From positions 3,100,001 through 3,164,000 of the forward strand of contig CM074763.1 of the NCBI GenBank assembly GCA_037355855.1: DNA of 64,000 bases. The letters are read 5' to 3'. The notes under the pieces were generated by a model, which was not told the DNA's origin, searched no databases, and worked only from the letters and a program-made list of their open reading frames with translations. The position numbers and the translations under genes were made by a program. Positions 52,640 through 63,160 of this stretch are shown here, piece by piece (positions within the stretch are counted from its first letter, which is position 1; each line of letters opens with the position of its first letter). The stretch is from Pseudo-nitzschia pungens. Lineage: Eukaryota; Bacillariophyta; Bacillariophyceae; Bacillariales; Bacillariaceae.

Positions 52640-54847
52640 TTATTTGCTGCTCTTTTTGAGAAAGTCGCACTCTCCGAGTCCGATCTTTCCGCAGGTGTTG
52701 GCACAAAAGTCAAAGACCTTGCCCTTTTGCTTGCCGTCCTTGTGCTTCTTCTTGCAGAACTTCTTGCGCTTATTCTTCTTTTGCTTGGAGAGCCAAGTGC
52801 AGTTCTTCTTCTTCTTGTTTTGGAAGCGAAAGTCGGGAGAGTCCTCGCACGAGTCCGTGGTGGAGCTGGTAGTCTCTTCGCTAGCCCCGGGCGTGGGAGA
52901 CGCGGTCGGAGATGGAGTGGGAGAGGGAGTTGGAGCCGGGGTAGGAGACGCCGAGGGAGAAGCCGAAGGAGAAGCGGTGGGAGCAGCGGTGGGGGGGTTG
53001 GTGGGTGTCGCGTTGGGCGTCGGGGCCTTGGTGGGAAAGTTGGTGTTGGCGTCGTCGATATCGGACGTGGTCTCGCTGGTGGCTTCTGAGCCCGAGGGAG
53101 TGGGAGGCGGGGTACCAGTAGGCGAGGCGACTGGGGCTACAGTTGGTGGAGGAGTGGGCTCGACATTGGAAGCCTCGACGCAGAATTCGTGCGATACGAA
53201 ATACCCGTAGTCGCCTTCGGCCGACTTGATGACCTTGCCGTCGAGAATGGCCCTGATGTACCCGGGTGTGCCTTCCGACAATCCGTCGCCATAGCTGTCA
53301 AAAACCTCGAATTTATAGCACTTGGACTCCTCGAGACAGTGAAATTCGGTGTCGGACGGGGAGATGTACTTGGTGTTGTCGCCATAGTTGTGTCCATAAA
53401 CGAGCGTTGTGGAGGTGTCGCGATTCTGAAGCCACCATTCGACGTCACTCCCGTAATCGTCTGTCTGGAGTTCGACGCGGAATTGGACCTTGGTATTGCC
53501 GCTGCAGCTGCCGGTGTTGGGGTTTCCGACCGGAGCGGGAGTGGGCTGGTCAACCGGAGCGAAAGTGGGAGGAGCAGTCGGAGGCGTGGGATTGCCGTTG
53601 CCGGTGCAAATTTCGACAGTTTTGCCAGAGCCAATGGTGTTTCCGGCGCCTGAGCCAACGACTTGGCCGTTCAGAGTGAGCTTGTAGTTTCCGTTCCCAG
53701 TGATTCCGTCCCCGTACGAGTCGGTGATCTCCCACTTGTAGCAGGTTTGGGGCTGGAGGCAGACCTTTTGGGTGCTGGCATAGTCTTTAACAAGGAAACG
53801 GCGCTCCATCACGACGTTGTTGTTTTGGGTGAGCTTCCAAACATTGTCATAGCTCGAGTATTGGTCCGTGGTCACCTCGACAGTGAGTTCCTGGCCGGTG
53901 GTGCAGGAGGGGGGCGGATTCGAGCAAAAGGAGGCGACGCTGCCCAAGCCACAGGCGGTGCTCTGGATCCAGTCGACCCGCTTGCTGGTGCGGGCGTAGA
54001 CGCCAGGATACTCGGGACGGGCGCAGCCTTGTCCCCAGGAGACAACCCCGACGTGGTAGTCAAGGAAGGAGCCGTCATTCATGTACTGCCGCTTGACGAT
54101 GGGACCCCCCGAGTCGCCCTGGCAGGAATCCCTCTGACCGACGCCGGGGTATCCGGCGCAGATCATGTTGTCGGTGATATCTGATCCGTAGTATTGCTTG
54201 CATTGGGTGTTGCTCAGGGTTGGAACGGTGACGTTGCGCAGATTGTCAGCGGCATTGCCGCCCTCCGAGGTAGCGCCGTGTCCCATGACGATGAGGTCTG
54301 ACTGGGCGGATGGAAAGTTGTTGTCCGTGTTGAGCTCGAGCTTGACAAAGGACTGGTCGACGTCAACGGGACTGTCAAGTTTGCAGAGGGCAAAGTCGTA
54401 GTCAGTAGTCTGGCTGTTGTAGAGGGGATCGCCTACCCACTTTTCGCAAAAGCGGGGCTGAGAGTTGTGAGCAGTGGTGTATCTCGTGTAGGACCCGACG
54501 TTGACCTGCTGGTTCTTCCAGTTGCCACAGTGAGCGGCAAAGAGGACAATGTCCGGTGCGATGAGGGCGCCACCACACCCGCCCATTTCGACAAAGTAGG
54601 GAAAGTCGCCGGGTTTGGACTGTTCTCCGCCGACGATGCGGTGGTCGTTCTTGACCGTCCTGCCGGCACCGGTCCGCATTCGAACCCCGTCGACTGATCG
54701 TTCCCCGGGGGAAAGTTCACGGTCGTGCTTGCGGTCGCGACCCCGAAGGACGGGAGAGCTTCGAGTGCGATCGTTTTGGCCAAACACGGGAGAGGCCGTT
54801 GCCGCCAGAACGGCGAGGAGGATAGAAGACTTGGATTGGAGCATCAT
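52640..54847 (-). CDS. Secreted trypsin-like serine protease with two beta modules and P/T-rich stalk
   Basis: Single-exon, 735 residues. A signal peptide (residues 1-23, ending SPVFG) and a basic prosegment lead to the activation site HR|IVGGEQ (residues 70-75). The S1 catalytic triad is complete: H106 (LFAAHCGN), D151 (DYDFALCKL) and S246 (DSCQGDSGGP). D240, six before the Ser, sits at the base of the S1 pocket and predicts cleavage after Arg or Lys. After the protease (to ~305) come two homologous modules: each has a CYKWE/CYKFE pair followed by DSYGDG (about residues 310-415 and 455-565), separated by Pro/Thr linkers. The PTPAP-type stalk (about 570-665) may be heavily O-glycosylated. A last Cys-rich, Lys-rich module (DFRFQNKKKKNC, DFCANTCG) ends the protein. 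I infer an extracellular or wall-associated protease. Confidence 0.9.
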   Translation of the reverse strand: MMLQSKSSILLAVLAATASPVFGQNDRTRSSPVLRGRDRKHDRELSPGERSVDGVRMRTGAGRTVKNDHRIVGGEQSKPGDFPYFVEMGGCGGALIAPDIVLFAAHCGNWKNQQVNVGSYTRYTTAHNSQPRFCEKWVGDPLYNSQTTDYDFALCKLDSPVDVDQSFVKLELNTDNNFPSAQSDLIVMGHGATSEGGNAADNLRNVTVPTLSNTQCKQYYGSDITDNMICAGYPGVGQRDSCQGDSGGPIVKRQYMNDGSFLDYHVGVVSWGQGCARPEYPGVYARTSKRVDWIQSTACGLGSVASFCSNPPPSCTTGQELTVEVTTDQYSSYDNVWKLTQNNNVVMERRFLVKDYASTQKVCLQPQTCYKWEITDSYGDGITGNGNYKLTLNGQVVGSGAGNTIGSGKTVEICTGNGNPTPPTAPPTFAPVDQPTPAPVGNPNTGSCSGNTKVQFRVELQTDDYGSDVEWWLQNRDTSTTLVYGHNYGDNTKYISPSDTEFHCLEESKCYKFEVFDSYGDGLSEGTPGYIRAILDGKVIKSAEGDYGYFVSHEFCVEASNVEPTPPPTVAPVASPTGTPPPTPSGSEATSETTSDIDDANTNFPTKAPTPNATPTNPPTAAPTASPSASPSASPTPAPTPSPTPSPTASPTPGASEETTSSTTDSCEDSPDFRFQNKKKKNCTWLSKQKKNKRKKFCKKKHKDGKQKGKVFDFCANTCGKIGLGECDFLKKSSK

Positions 54848-57030
54848 TGTAGTAGTAGATAAGTAGGTCGGTAGGCAAATAGAAGTAGAAGTACTTGTTG
54901 TAGTTTGTCTTGTTTAACCTGCTGTTGCGTTGATGACTGGATTAGATTGCGTTGCGTTGATTTGCTTTGTTTTGCTTTGTTGCTTTGGAAGATGAGTCAA
55001 ATTGAAATTGTGAGAACAAGATCTTGAGAATCGAAGAAAAATCGTTTTTGGCGTTGTTCAGTGTTTAGCTGCCAATTTTGCGCACTAAATACGAAGAAGA
55101 AGGGCACTGCATAAATCTCCAACATTTAAATTCCAGGTTCACATCCGAGGAACGTACAGGAACTAGTAACATACCTTATGCAAAACTATTATTAGGTGGT
55201 CTTATGGCGTTCGTCAATAACGTACCGTAAGACTGAATGAGAAAAGTGAACGAACAAGACAGTGAGGTTACTCGTAATAAAGACCTTACGAGTAATGTTA
55301 AGCCTTACGTAACTCAGTGTCTTGGTCGGTCATTCGATGATATTCTTCCGTTCGTGCGATAGTCGTAAAGTCTTCATAGTACGGTATGTAAGTTACTACG
55401 TACTGTAATTACCTCGCACGATTGCAACCCATCGGATGTTGGTAGACGGGCTACGTACCGGTACACCGAACAGGAGCAAATACGTATCCCATGAAGTTTT
55501 CCTGGGCAATTTAACCACAGACAAGACTTTCACAACCAAGACAGCCCGATTGGTCATTCGAATTCTTTTCGTAGAATTGTGCGCGGTAAGTTAAGCTAAG
55601 GTTAATTACTCGTAAGTTAGGAAAGCCTCTCAGACTACGAACTACGGTAGTTTTTCCAGAAAGCCTCTCCGAATACGAACTACGGTAGTTTTTTCAGAAA
55701 GAATACCGGTACGGTAGGTAAGGTTAATTGTTTGTCGCTTTGCAGTGGTAAAGGAGTTGTCAGCTGCATGACATGCTTGCAATGGTAAGATTTACCCTGT
55801 TACTAGTTTCTACTTACGTATTGGAGGACAGCTGTTATGAATTGTGTTGTACGGTAGGAGTAGAGAATGGTACAGGTACCTACTACGTAGGTAGTTCTAC
55901 ATACTACCGGTAAGATTATGTTCACAGAAACGATCCCACTCTCTCTAGAAGTAAGGTTACGTACCGGTAAGTACTTGTAACTTACTGAAGTAAATTACTG
56001 TACTTCGTAATTACTGTACTACGTAGTAATTACGTAACCTTACCGGTAAAATCTTACGGTAAATCTTAACCATTCAGTTGTGCAAATGTTCGAGTCCCGT
56101 TTGATTCAATCGACTGACTACATATTATTTTTATCTTTTTGTCTTTCCTTCGTTCGTTCGGCAATCGGCATTCATCTCATCAAGACGAAGATGAAGAACT
56201 TGATGGGGGCTTGTACTCGTACGAAGTAAGATCATACCGTATGTACCGTACGAAATAGCAACGAAGTTCAGAATTAGTTCTATTACGATTAAATTTACTG
56301 TACGAGCTGCGAAGTAAACTTAACATTACGAAATATTCAAATTTTTCAGCTTCGACGAAGAATGAGAACTGGAAGGTCTCTGGAAGCTGTCGCATCATTT
56401 GAACAAAGATTGCTTTCATAAAGCAACTGCATACGTACCTATGAGAAAGGTACGAAAAGTGAAGTGACATCCACTTCAAAAATCCGTTTCGAATCATTCT
56501 GAATGCTGCGTTCTGAAAAAAGGGCGGTCGATCACGACTCGTCCTTTGTATCAGCGCACCGCGCAACAATTGGTTGCATCGTTGACGCAGTTCGCCCCCG
56601 TCGAATGAGCCATAATCTCAAAATGAAAACAAGATGTCTTTGGTTCTGTCAGCATGGCATCCATCGCGGGTGCAAAATTCCGGTCAAGATCTTCCCACAG
56701 GAATTCTCGTCTCGCTCCAGAATAGAGCCGTTGCGGCAAATGCACCAAGGTTCGAGGACGATGATTAAGACCGAGAGAACATACAATGAATTCCAGTATC
56801 ACCTCGTTCCGAGAAGAATAGATTTTCATTTCAATACGAACGATTCTCGACGATCGGGGGAATGACATTGTTATAGTTTCATTATTTTGTAGATGTTACT
56901 TCCATGAATCTTTCTTACCTTTGCCTTTGCTACTTCGCTCAATCCTCTTCGCATACTTTTGGTCTCTTTCGCAAGATTAAACATCCTAGCAAACAAACAA
57001 ATATCAGTACTTGAGAAACAAATAGGAATA
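54848..57030. other. Divergent intergenic region, word-repetitive
   Basis: Between divergently read genes. TTTGCTTTG repeats near 54960, then dense TAAGGTTACG / ACCGGTA words at 55850-56060. A 38-bp tandem duplication is listed separately. No gene is supported. Confidence 0.5.
55621..55696. repeat. 38-bp tandem duplication
   Basis: Two adjacent 38-bp copies (55621-55658 and 55659-55696) differing at about three positions. Each starts GAAAGCCTCTC and ends CTACGGTAGTTTTT-like. The third GAAAG after copy 2 is the start of an aborted third copy. Confidence 0.9.
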
Positions 57031-58796
57031 ATGGAAAGGCACATTCTATTTTCGGTGATTGTCTTACTTTGCATCAATGTGATGGATTCGATCATGGGTG
57101 CCATAGTTAGTCCAACCCTAATTTTCTACGTCACCGAACTCGGGGGCAGCAAAGAACAATACGGAATTATCTGTAGCGTCGTTGCGTTGTCTGCCATGAT
57201 AACGATTCCCCTTTATGGAAACTGGGTCGATTCCAATGGCAACAAATACACGGTGCCTTACATGACATCATTTTTGCTGGGAATCCTTGCCTCCCTGCTG
57301 TACTTCTTGGCGGTCTTGTTGCCGAAGGGTCCGATAGCTATTTACTCGTTGATGTTCTCGCGTTTTCTCGACGGCGCATCCATTGCTGGCAGGACGCTGT
57401 CCTATAGCTGGGTCGCCAGCACAATCCCTGCGGGCAATCACAGGTTAATATTCACTCTGCTTTCTTCATCGCGAACACTCGGCATGATCATCGGCCCCCT
57501 CGCAAACTTTCTCGTGAGCAACATCGACACAAAAATGGAGGTGTTTGGTGTCACTGTTCCGATCAATCCCAACAACTCGGTGGGGCTCTTTATGATTTGC
57601 CAGGGAATCATTTTGATTGTTCTGACGCTAGCCTTCTTCCAAGAACCCCCCGCCAAAAAGGAAAAACCGAACGAGCCATCGGAGTCCGGGATTCCCGATA
57701 CCGGGAGCAAGACCAAGGGGGTTTGGTACGCACTCACCCATTTCAACATATTCTTCCCTGTCTTTACGATGTTCACGGTTGTCTGCAATTACATGCTGTA
57801 CGTCGCACTCTTGCTATGAATCACTCGGACGAGATCATGCTCCACTCACCCGTCATCATGTTTTGTTGCTTTTCATTTCTCGCCGCATATTTGTCGCGCA
57901 TCCACAGACCCGGGACGGCCTTCTCCCCTGTAGCTCGCAACATGGGCTGGACCCCGGTAGAGATCTCGGAAGTAAGCGCCTACGGATCGGCGGTGATGGC
58001 CCTGGGCATGGTCCTCTCCATGGTCGTCTCCATGAAAAGCATCTCCGATACCGCCATGATTTCCTTTGGCTTTGGGACCATGTTTGTGAGTGGTTTGTCC
58101 ATGTACGTCTTCTGGACCGAGGGGGTCGGGTATTGGCAATTCACCCTGCCGCTGTACCTGCTGTACTTTTCGTACCCCTTCATCGGACCGGCCAATCGCA
58201 GCCGATTCACCGGTGCGGTCCACGCCAACAAGGAGCTGGAGGGATCCCACGGAATCATGATGTCCCTGATCAACCAGGCGGCGGCGGTTGCGAGCTTCGT
58301 GTCTCCGTCCCTTGTGGCCTCGTTCGTCCTTCGCAACCAGGAGGACATTTCCGCGAGCTCCGACCCGCACCAAATGACCAGCGGGGCGCTGTACGTTCCC
58401 GTTTTTTCCGCCCTCATCCTGGTGGTGCTGCTTGTGCAGGACGCTGCCGACGCCCGCGCTGCCAAGAAAAAATCGAAGGAAGAAACGGAAGCGGAGGGCG
58501 ATGCCGATGCCGATGGTGATGCAGGTGTCGTCTCCGAGGGGACCGCGTTGTTGCCCAGGCCACCTCGCGAGATGTTCCAGCGAGCGAGCGTCGTCGAAAT
58601 TAGTAACACGTTTTCTCGTTCCTCGGAGGTCAATCGCCGCATGTCGGTGGAAATCATGGGAATACCAAACCCCGTGGAAACCAAGTTCGAAACGGAATTG
58701 GCGGAAAAGCTCTTGGAGGACAAGCTGTACTGGGAAGAGCTCGCGAGGCTGGCCGACGACGAGGAGGAGAACGACGACGATTCCCCGGAACCGTGA
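57031..58796 (+). CDS. MFS transporter, MFSD8/CLN7-like, one frame change in the middle
   Basis: The first frame, from ATG 57031, encodes six hydrophobic helices typical of a major facilitator N-half: FSVIVLLCINVMDSIMGAIV, then LGGSKEQYGIICSVVALSAMI, a loop of GNWVDSNGNKY type, FSRFLDGASIAGRTLSYSW, and a SRTLGMIIGPLANFL helix. It stops at 57817. A second frame continues from about 57822 with NHSDEIMLHSPVIMFCCFSFLAAYL, GWTPVEISEVSAYGSA, four more helices, and an acidic, Asp/Glu-rich tail to 58796. The pattern resembles the lysosomal MFSD8/CLN7 family, found also in algae. The frame step is two bases forward, near 57810-57822; the good donor GTACGT at 57797 has no acceptor of the needed phase. 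Probable vacuolar or lysosomal membrane. If the lesion is real, only a half transporter is made. Confidence 0.75.
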
Positions 58797-58945
58797 TTCA
58801 GTCGTTTAGTCTTTCATGGATTCCTTCGTTCCTTCTGCGTTCGTGCCTTGCGTTCCTCGGAAATGAATCCATCCATCCATCCGTCCGTCCGTCCCAAAAA
58901 AAAACATAGGTCGCGTGTAACAACACCCTGTTGCACTGCATCCAA

Positions 58946-58977
58946 TTGGATTGGATTGGATCGGATCGGATCGGATC
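58946..58977. repeat. (TTGGA)n/(TCGGA)n pentamer microsatellite
   Basis: Six copies, the first three TTGGA-type and the last three TCGGA-type, which indicates internal diversification. Confidence 0.85.
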
Positions 58978-59499
58978 CAAACTGCATCCAAAGTCAGGAA
59001 CGCATTCCATGTCCCGAGTTGCTTGGTGAGTTCACGGTACCGTAGAAGAACGGTGTGTCGAAACAGAAAATGCGGTGATTTTAAATTCAGTTGACGATAT
59101 GATCTGACCGTAAGTTACGACTAAGTTACGTAGAGGTCAGTTTGAGATTGTTTCGGCTTTTTGTTTCTCTAGAATTATTAGTGTACGAGTAAGGTTACCG
59201 TACGAGTAAGGTTATTGGTAATAACTTACGATTATTTACGTAAGATCATGATTCGAGGACAGAGCCGGCCTCGCCTTCAGGCTTGCGCGCGGTATGTACC
59301 GTATTGTAGAGCTACGGTTTATCATCTTGGCACTTGAAGGGTGAGTGGAGTTCTGGTCTAAGACAATTTCTTTCTACTAGTACCGGTAAGGTACGGTATT
59401 ACGTACGAAGTACGAAGTAGTATTTATTTTGAAGGCATACTGTAATTTTGTTGAATACTTCGTACATTGTTGTCGTAACCTTACCTATCGTTGTTTTGA

Positions 59500-60240
59500 A
59501 ATGTATGCTAGACAGGATGATGGGCCCATCCAGTAGGATTTGTACCAGATCTACATATATTAGCTCTTAGCAGCCCTATATAATTACTAGAGATACTGGA
59601 TGCTAAGATAGGGAAGAAGAAACTGGATAGGATTAATGAAAAATCTAATCAGGATGCTAGACAGGATGCTGGGCCCTTCCAGTAGGATTTGTACCAGATC
59701 TACATACCTTAGCTCTTAGCAGCTCTATATTGCTTATTAGAGATGTAGGATTTGTACCAGATCTACATACCTTAGCTCTTAGCAGCTCTGTATTGCTTAT
59801 TAGAGATACAGATGCTAAGATAGAGACGGAACTGTACAGGATTAATGGGGACACTTAACAGGAGGATGCTAAACCAGGGTTAATGGGGACACTAAACAGG
59901 ATGCTAAACAGGATGCTAGGTCCTTCCAGTAGGATTTGTACCAGATCTAGTACATACCCCAGCAGCTCTTAGCAGCCCTACATCACAAGATATTCAGTGT
60001 GCTTACAGATAGACACCAGCAGAACTGTTGTACAGAAATAAGGGTGACGCTAGACAGGATGCTAGACAGGATACTGGGCCCTTCCAGTAGGATTTGTACC
60101 AGATCTACATACCTTGCTCTTGGCAGCTGTACATTATAAGATATTCAGTGTGGTGGTAACAGATAGATAGAACTATACTGGGGTAAGGAAGAGGCTGAAT
60201 AGGGTGCTAGACAGGATGCTGGGCCCTTTTTTAGTACTGC
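59500..60240. repeat. ~150-bp tandem repeat array 2 (about 5 units)
   Basis: Units share with array 1 the blocks GCTAGACAGGATGCTGGG, CCCTTCCAGTAGGATTTGTA, CCAGATCTACATACC and AGCTCTTAGCAGC, in the same orientation. A ~60-bp part is tandemly duplicated at about 59685-59800. The last unit ends at GCTGGGCCC and runs into T-rich DNA. Confidence 0.85.
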
Positions 60241-60849
60241 TACATGATACTACTACTACTACGGTAGTACTACTACTGCTGCTATCCCCCCAAAATCACG
60301 TCACACCCCCATACTGAAATACTTTAACAAAAAAATATACTACTTAAAAATAGAGGCCATTCATGTTTCAAAATTTCAAAACTGAAATTCAAAACGTAAC
60401 CTCCCCCAAAAAAATCGTAATGGATCACGTCGGAGTAACAGATTGTTGCCTCACTATCCAACCAAATACCTCCTCAATCAGAGTTACAACCTGTTCATAA
60501 ACAGTATAAACCGACTGTTTGCAACAACTCCTGTTGAAATCAGTGACTAACAGCCATAGCTTTGGCCTCCATTAGTTAGTGGTTCCCAAATTTCAAACTT
60601 TTGATCCAATTTGATAAGTGTAGACGACATTGTTGGTACTACATTTGCTCAAAGCTGCTGTCGCTCAAAAAGCACCCAATTTTCGGCCCTTTTTCTCTAT
60701 TCGTGAGCTTACTAAGAAGGAAGAGTAAGCAAAGTTGTTTAAAAGTGAATATAGAGCATTGTAGAGTAGAGTGTTAGCTAACAGAGGATATCTTTGCTTT
60801 GAATATTTACTTTGAACAGAGGTGGTGTATGTGAGGAGATGTTGCAAAA

Positions 60850-61220
60850 AGTTACCAAACGTGCTAGCATAAGTGAGCTAGCACACGATTGGATATAATT
60901 AAGCGAAGCTTAATTAAGCGAAGCTACGCTACGATACTCCGATACGGTACGCTACTCGTAGGATACAGTACCAGAGCTACAGGAGCTCTGTTATTATACG
61001 AGTTAGCGAGTTAGCGAATCGATGTCACGATACAGAGCTGAGCGCTTTGGCTCAGCTCCTTTCACTCTTTCTTTTTCTCTAAAATAAACACACCTATCAT
61101 GCCCTGCTTTCGATCGATTCCGATGTACCTCTAGGGAAGTGCTTTGTATTGCTTAAGTGTATGCAATAGACCTTGAATGGTCCACTGTAGACTCACGATT
61201 TGCCAGGACTTCATGTATTA
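60850..61220. repeat. Dispersed repeat, copy 2 (partner at 42480-42895)
   Basis: Same landmarks and same orientation as copy 1: GTGAGCTAGCACACGATTGGAT (start, shown as GTGAGC and CACACGATTGG), GAGCTGAGCGC, GGCTCAGCTCC, ATCATGCCCTGC, TGTACCTCTAGGG, AAGTGTATGCAATAG and TTTGCCAG. It also has a 15-bp tandem TAATTAAGCGAAGCT near 60897. It lies about 600 bp after array 2. Confidence 0.65.
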
Positions 61221-61691
61221 TTATTGTTAAGGCTTTTCCTTATTTACAGACTAGTACGAGATACATATCTACGATTAAGTTCCCCGAAGACCGCTGACGA
61301 GCGGATATCAACACAAAGATGCTGTCACTGGACGTGATCCGTTTTGGTAAACGTGATCCATTTTGATTTTTGACGGGTAAGGTTTACCGGTACGGTAGCA
61401 CTCGTACGAATAGTTTTGAACCTTACTGCGCAGTAACCTTCGCAGTTGCTATCCAAATTTTTCACGACGTACAGAAATCAGAAATCGAATCATCGGAAAG
61501 ATGACGATTAAAAGAGATTTACCGTACTAAAATTATTTTCATGCCAATCTGGATGTGTTTTCTGCTGTCGTTTATCGATTTCATGACAGCAACGAAAGCA
61601 CAACTCCAGAAACTCCGTACCAAACGGCTCTACTAATACTATCTCCATTTTCTACACATCTTTGACAAAGGCGTTTCAAATCGAGAGCGAG

Positions 61692-62732
61692 ATGATGTCG
61701 CCATTGATTTCACTGCTGGTGATTGCGTGTTTGGTTCTCCAACCAGCGGCTTCTTTTGTCTCCAATCGCGATCGGATCGGTGGGAAAAGGACCATACGGA
61801 TCGTCACAAAAACCACAACCACAACCACAACCAAAACCAGAACAATAATTGTACGGACAACGACGCGATGCTGGGGAAAATACGGGCGAAACACCCCCAA
61901 ACGAACGAGAATCGACACGGACGACATTCTCTCGTACGAGCGAACCCTCGTTACCGATCGGGGATATTCGTATATATTGGGAAGCGACGAGAGCGGGAGG
62001 GGAAGCATTGCGGGGCCCATCGTTACAGCGACGTGCTGTGTTCTGACACTGACCGAAAACAACGGAACCGTGATCGATCCCTCCTTGTTGCCGACGGTCG
62101 GGCTTCTTCCCCCACCCGATGGCAGCAAAAACAGCAAACACAAACTCATTCGGGACAGCAAGCAATTGTCTCCCGAGGACCGCGAACGAATCTACGAGAC
62201 GATCGTGAACAATCCGCAAGTGTACGCATTTTCGGTAGCTGTGCGGTCGAGCACCGAGATCGACGAGACCAACAACATTCTAACTACCACGATGGAGGCC
62301 TTTCAGGAATCCATCGAGGACCTGACTCAAAACACCTTGTTCCCGCACATTTACTCGGCACAACAAGGGAGAAAAAGCGGTGTCGGTGTCGGTGCCGATG
62401 CAGACGTTCCTGTCACGATTCCGGACGATTGGGAGGACTGTGGCTGCTACGGGATTGTCGATGGAAAGAAAGCCCCGAAACTATCTACCAGTCCGTCCTT
62501 TCCTTGTCGACCAATGGTAAAGGCAGACCAGCAAGTCTACACGGTAGCATTGGCCTCTATCATTGCCAAGGTAACCCTGGATCGCATGACAGAAGAATGG
62601 CATGAATTGTACCCCCAGTATGGATTCGATCAGAACAAGGGGTATGCAACCCGAGATCACATCGAGGCAATCCACGAACACGGACCGTGCCCGTTGCACC
62701 GAATGACGTTCAAGTCTCTCAAGGGCAGATGA
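61692..62732 (+). CDS. RNase HII, predicted organelle (plastid) targeted
   Basis: Single exon, 346 residues from ATG 61692. Residues ~4-21 form a signal peptide (LISLLVIACLVLQPAASF) with ASF at the cleavage site, then a Thr/Arg/Lys-rich transit region (KTTTTTTTKTR), pointing to plastid import. The RNase HII core begins at ~95: GSDESGRGSIAGP with catalytic D99 and E100, SKQLSPEDRERIYETI, then GIVDGKKAPKL with the third acidic residue, and VKADQQVYTVALASIIAKVTLDR with the fourth. These are the D-E-D-D residues that bind the two metals. The C-terminus (YGFDQNKGYATRDH, GPCPLHRMTF) is family-typical. A low-complexity insert (GVGVGADADV) lies within the core. RNase HII removes ribonucleotides from DNA and RNA primers; here I infer a plastid genome maintenance role. 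Confidence 0.9.
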   Translation: MMSPLISLLVIACLVLQPAASFVSNRDRIGGKRTIRIVTKTTTTTTTKTRTIIVRTTTRCWGKYGRNTPKRTRIDTDDILSYERTLVTDRGYSYILGSDESGRGSIAGPIVTATCCVLTLTENNGTVIDPSLLPTVGLLPPPDGSKNSKHKLIRDSKQLSPEDRERIYETIVNNPQVYAFSVAVRSSTEIDETNNILTTTMEAFQESIEDLTQNTLFPHIYSAQQGRKSGVGVGADADVPVTIPDDWEDCGCYGIVDGKKAPKLSTSPSFPCRPMVKADQQVYTVALASIIAKVTLDRMTEEWHELYPQYGFDQNKGYATRDHIEAIHEHGPCPLHRMTFKSLKGR

Positions 62733-63160
62733 TCGATGATGCATGACAAACTATCCAGGCACAAACCAATCCATCCAGATGTGCTTATTATTTTATATAC
62801 TTCGTATATAATAGCTGCTACGACCTTGGGTCATCCGCCTCTTTTCATTCGTTTTCAAAAGGTTGTGATTCGTAAGCGCACTGCATAACAGATATCACGT
62901 TATGCAGAAGAGGGTCAAGCAGTATGACGAAGAACCGACGAAAAATAAACTTGATGAACCATAAACTCCACCTGCCAGAGCATACTTCTTGTGTGAGCGA
63001 AAAACATCGCATTGCCAACTGCAGGAGTACTAGTTTGTACAATAGCACTTCACTGTGATTCAGAATGTGCTGCTATGCATGCTCTTTCGTGCACTTTGAA
63101 GGGAAAGAAGGAGGGAAACGCCAGTCCCAATAGTGTTGCGGAGGGGTCTTTGTTGCCTTG
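62733..63160. other. Convergent gap, nothing seen
   Basis: About 430 bases between converging 3' ends. It contains a TATATACTTCGTATATAATAG palindrome-like word near 62795-62813 (core TATAC..GTATA) but no gene. Confidence 0.4.

Larger units (their letters stand above)
58797..61691. other. Long intergenic region with tandem array 2 and dispersed repeat copy
   Basis: Contains an (ATTGG/ATCGG)n pentamer run (58946-58977), word-repetitive DNA at 59100-59480, the second ~150-bp array (59500-60240), a CTAGTA patch (60240-60290), and the second dispersed repeat copy (60850-61220). No coding sequence is convincing. Confidence 0.5.

Noticed and set aside
61727..62605. 292-codon second frame over RNase HII
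   Set aside because: Arg/His/Ser-rich shadow of the RNase HII frame with no motifs.
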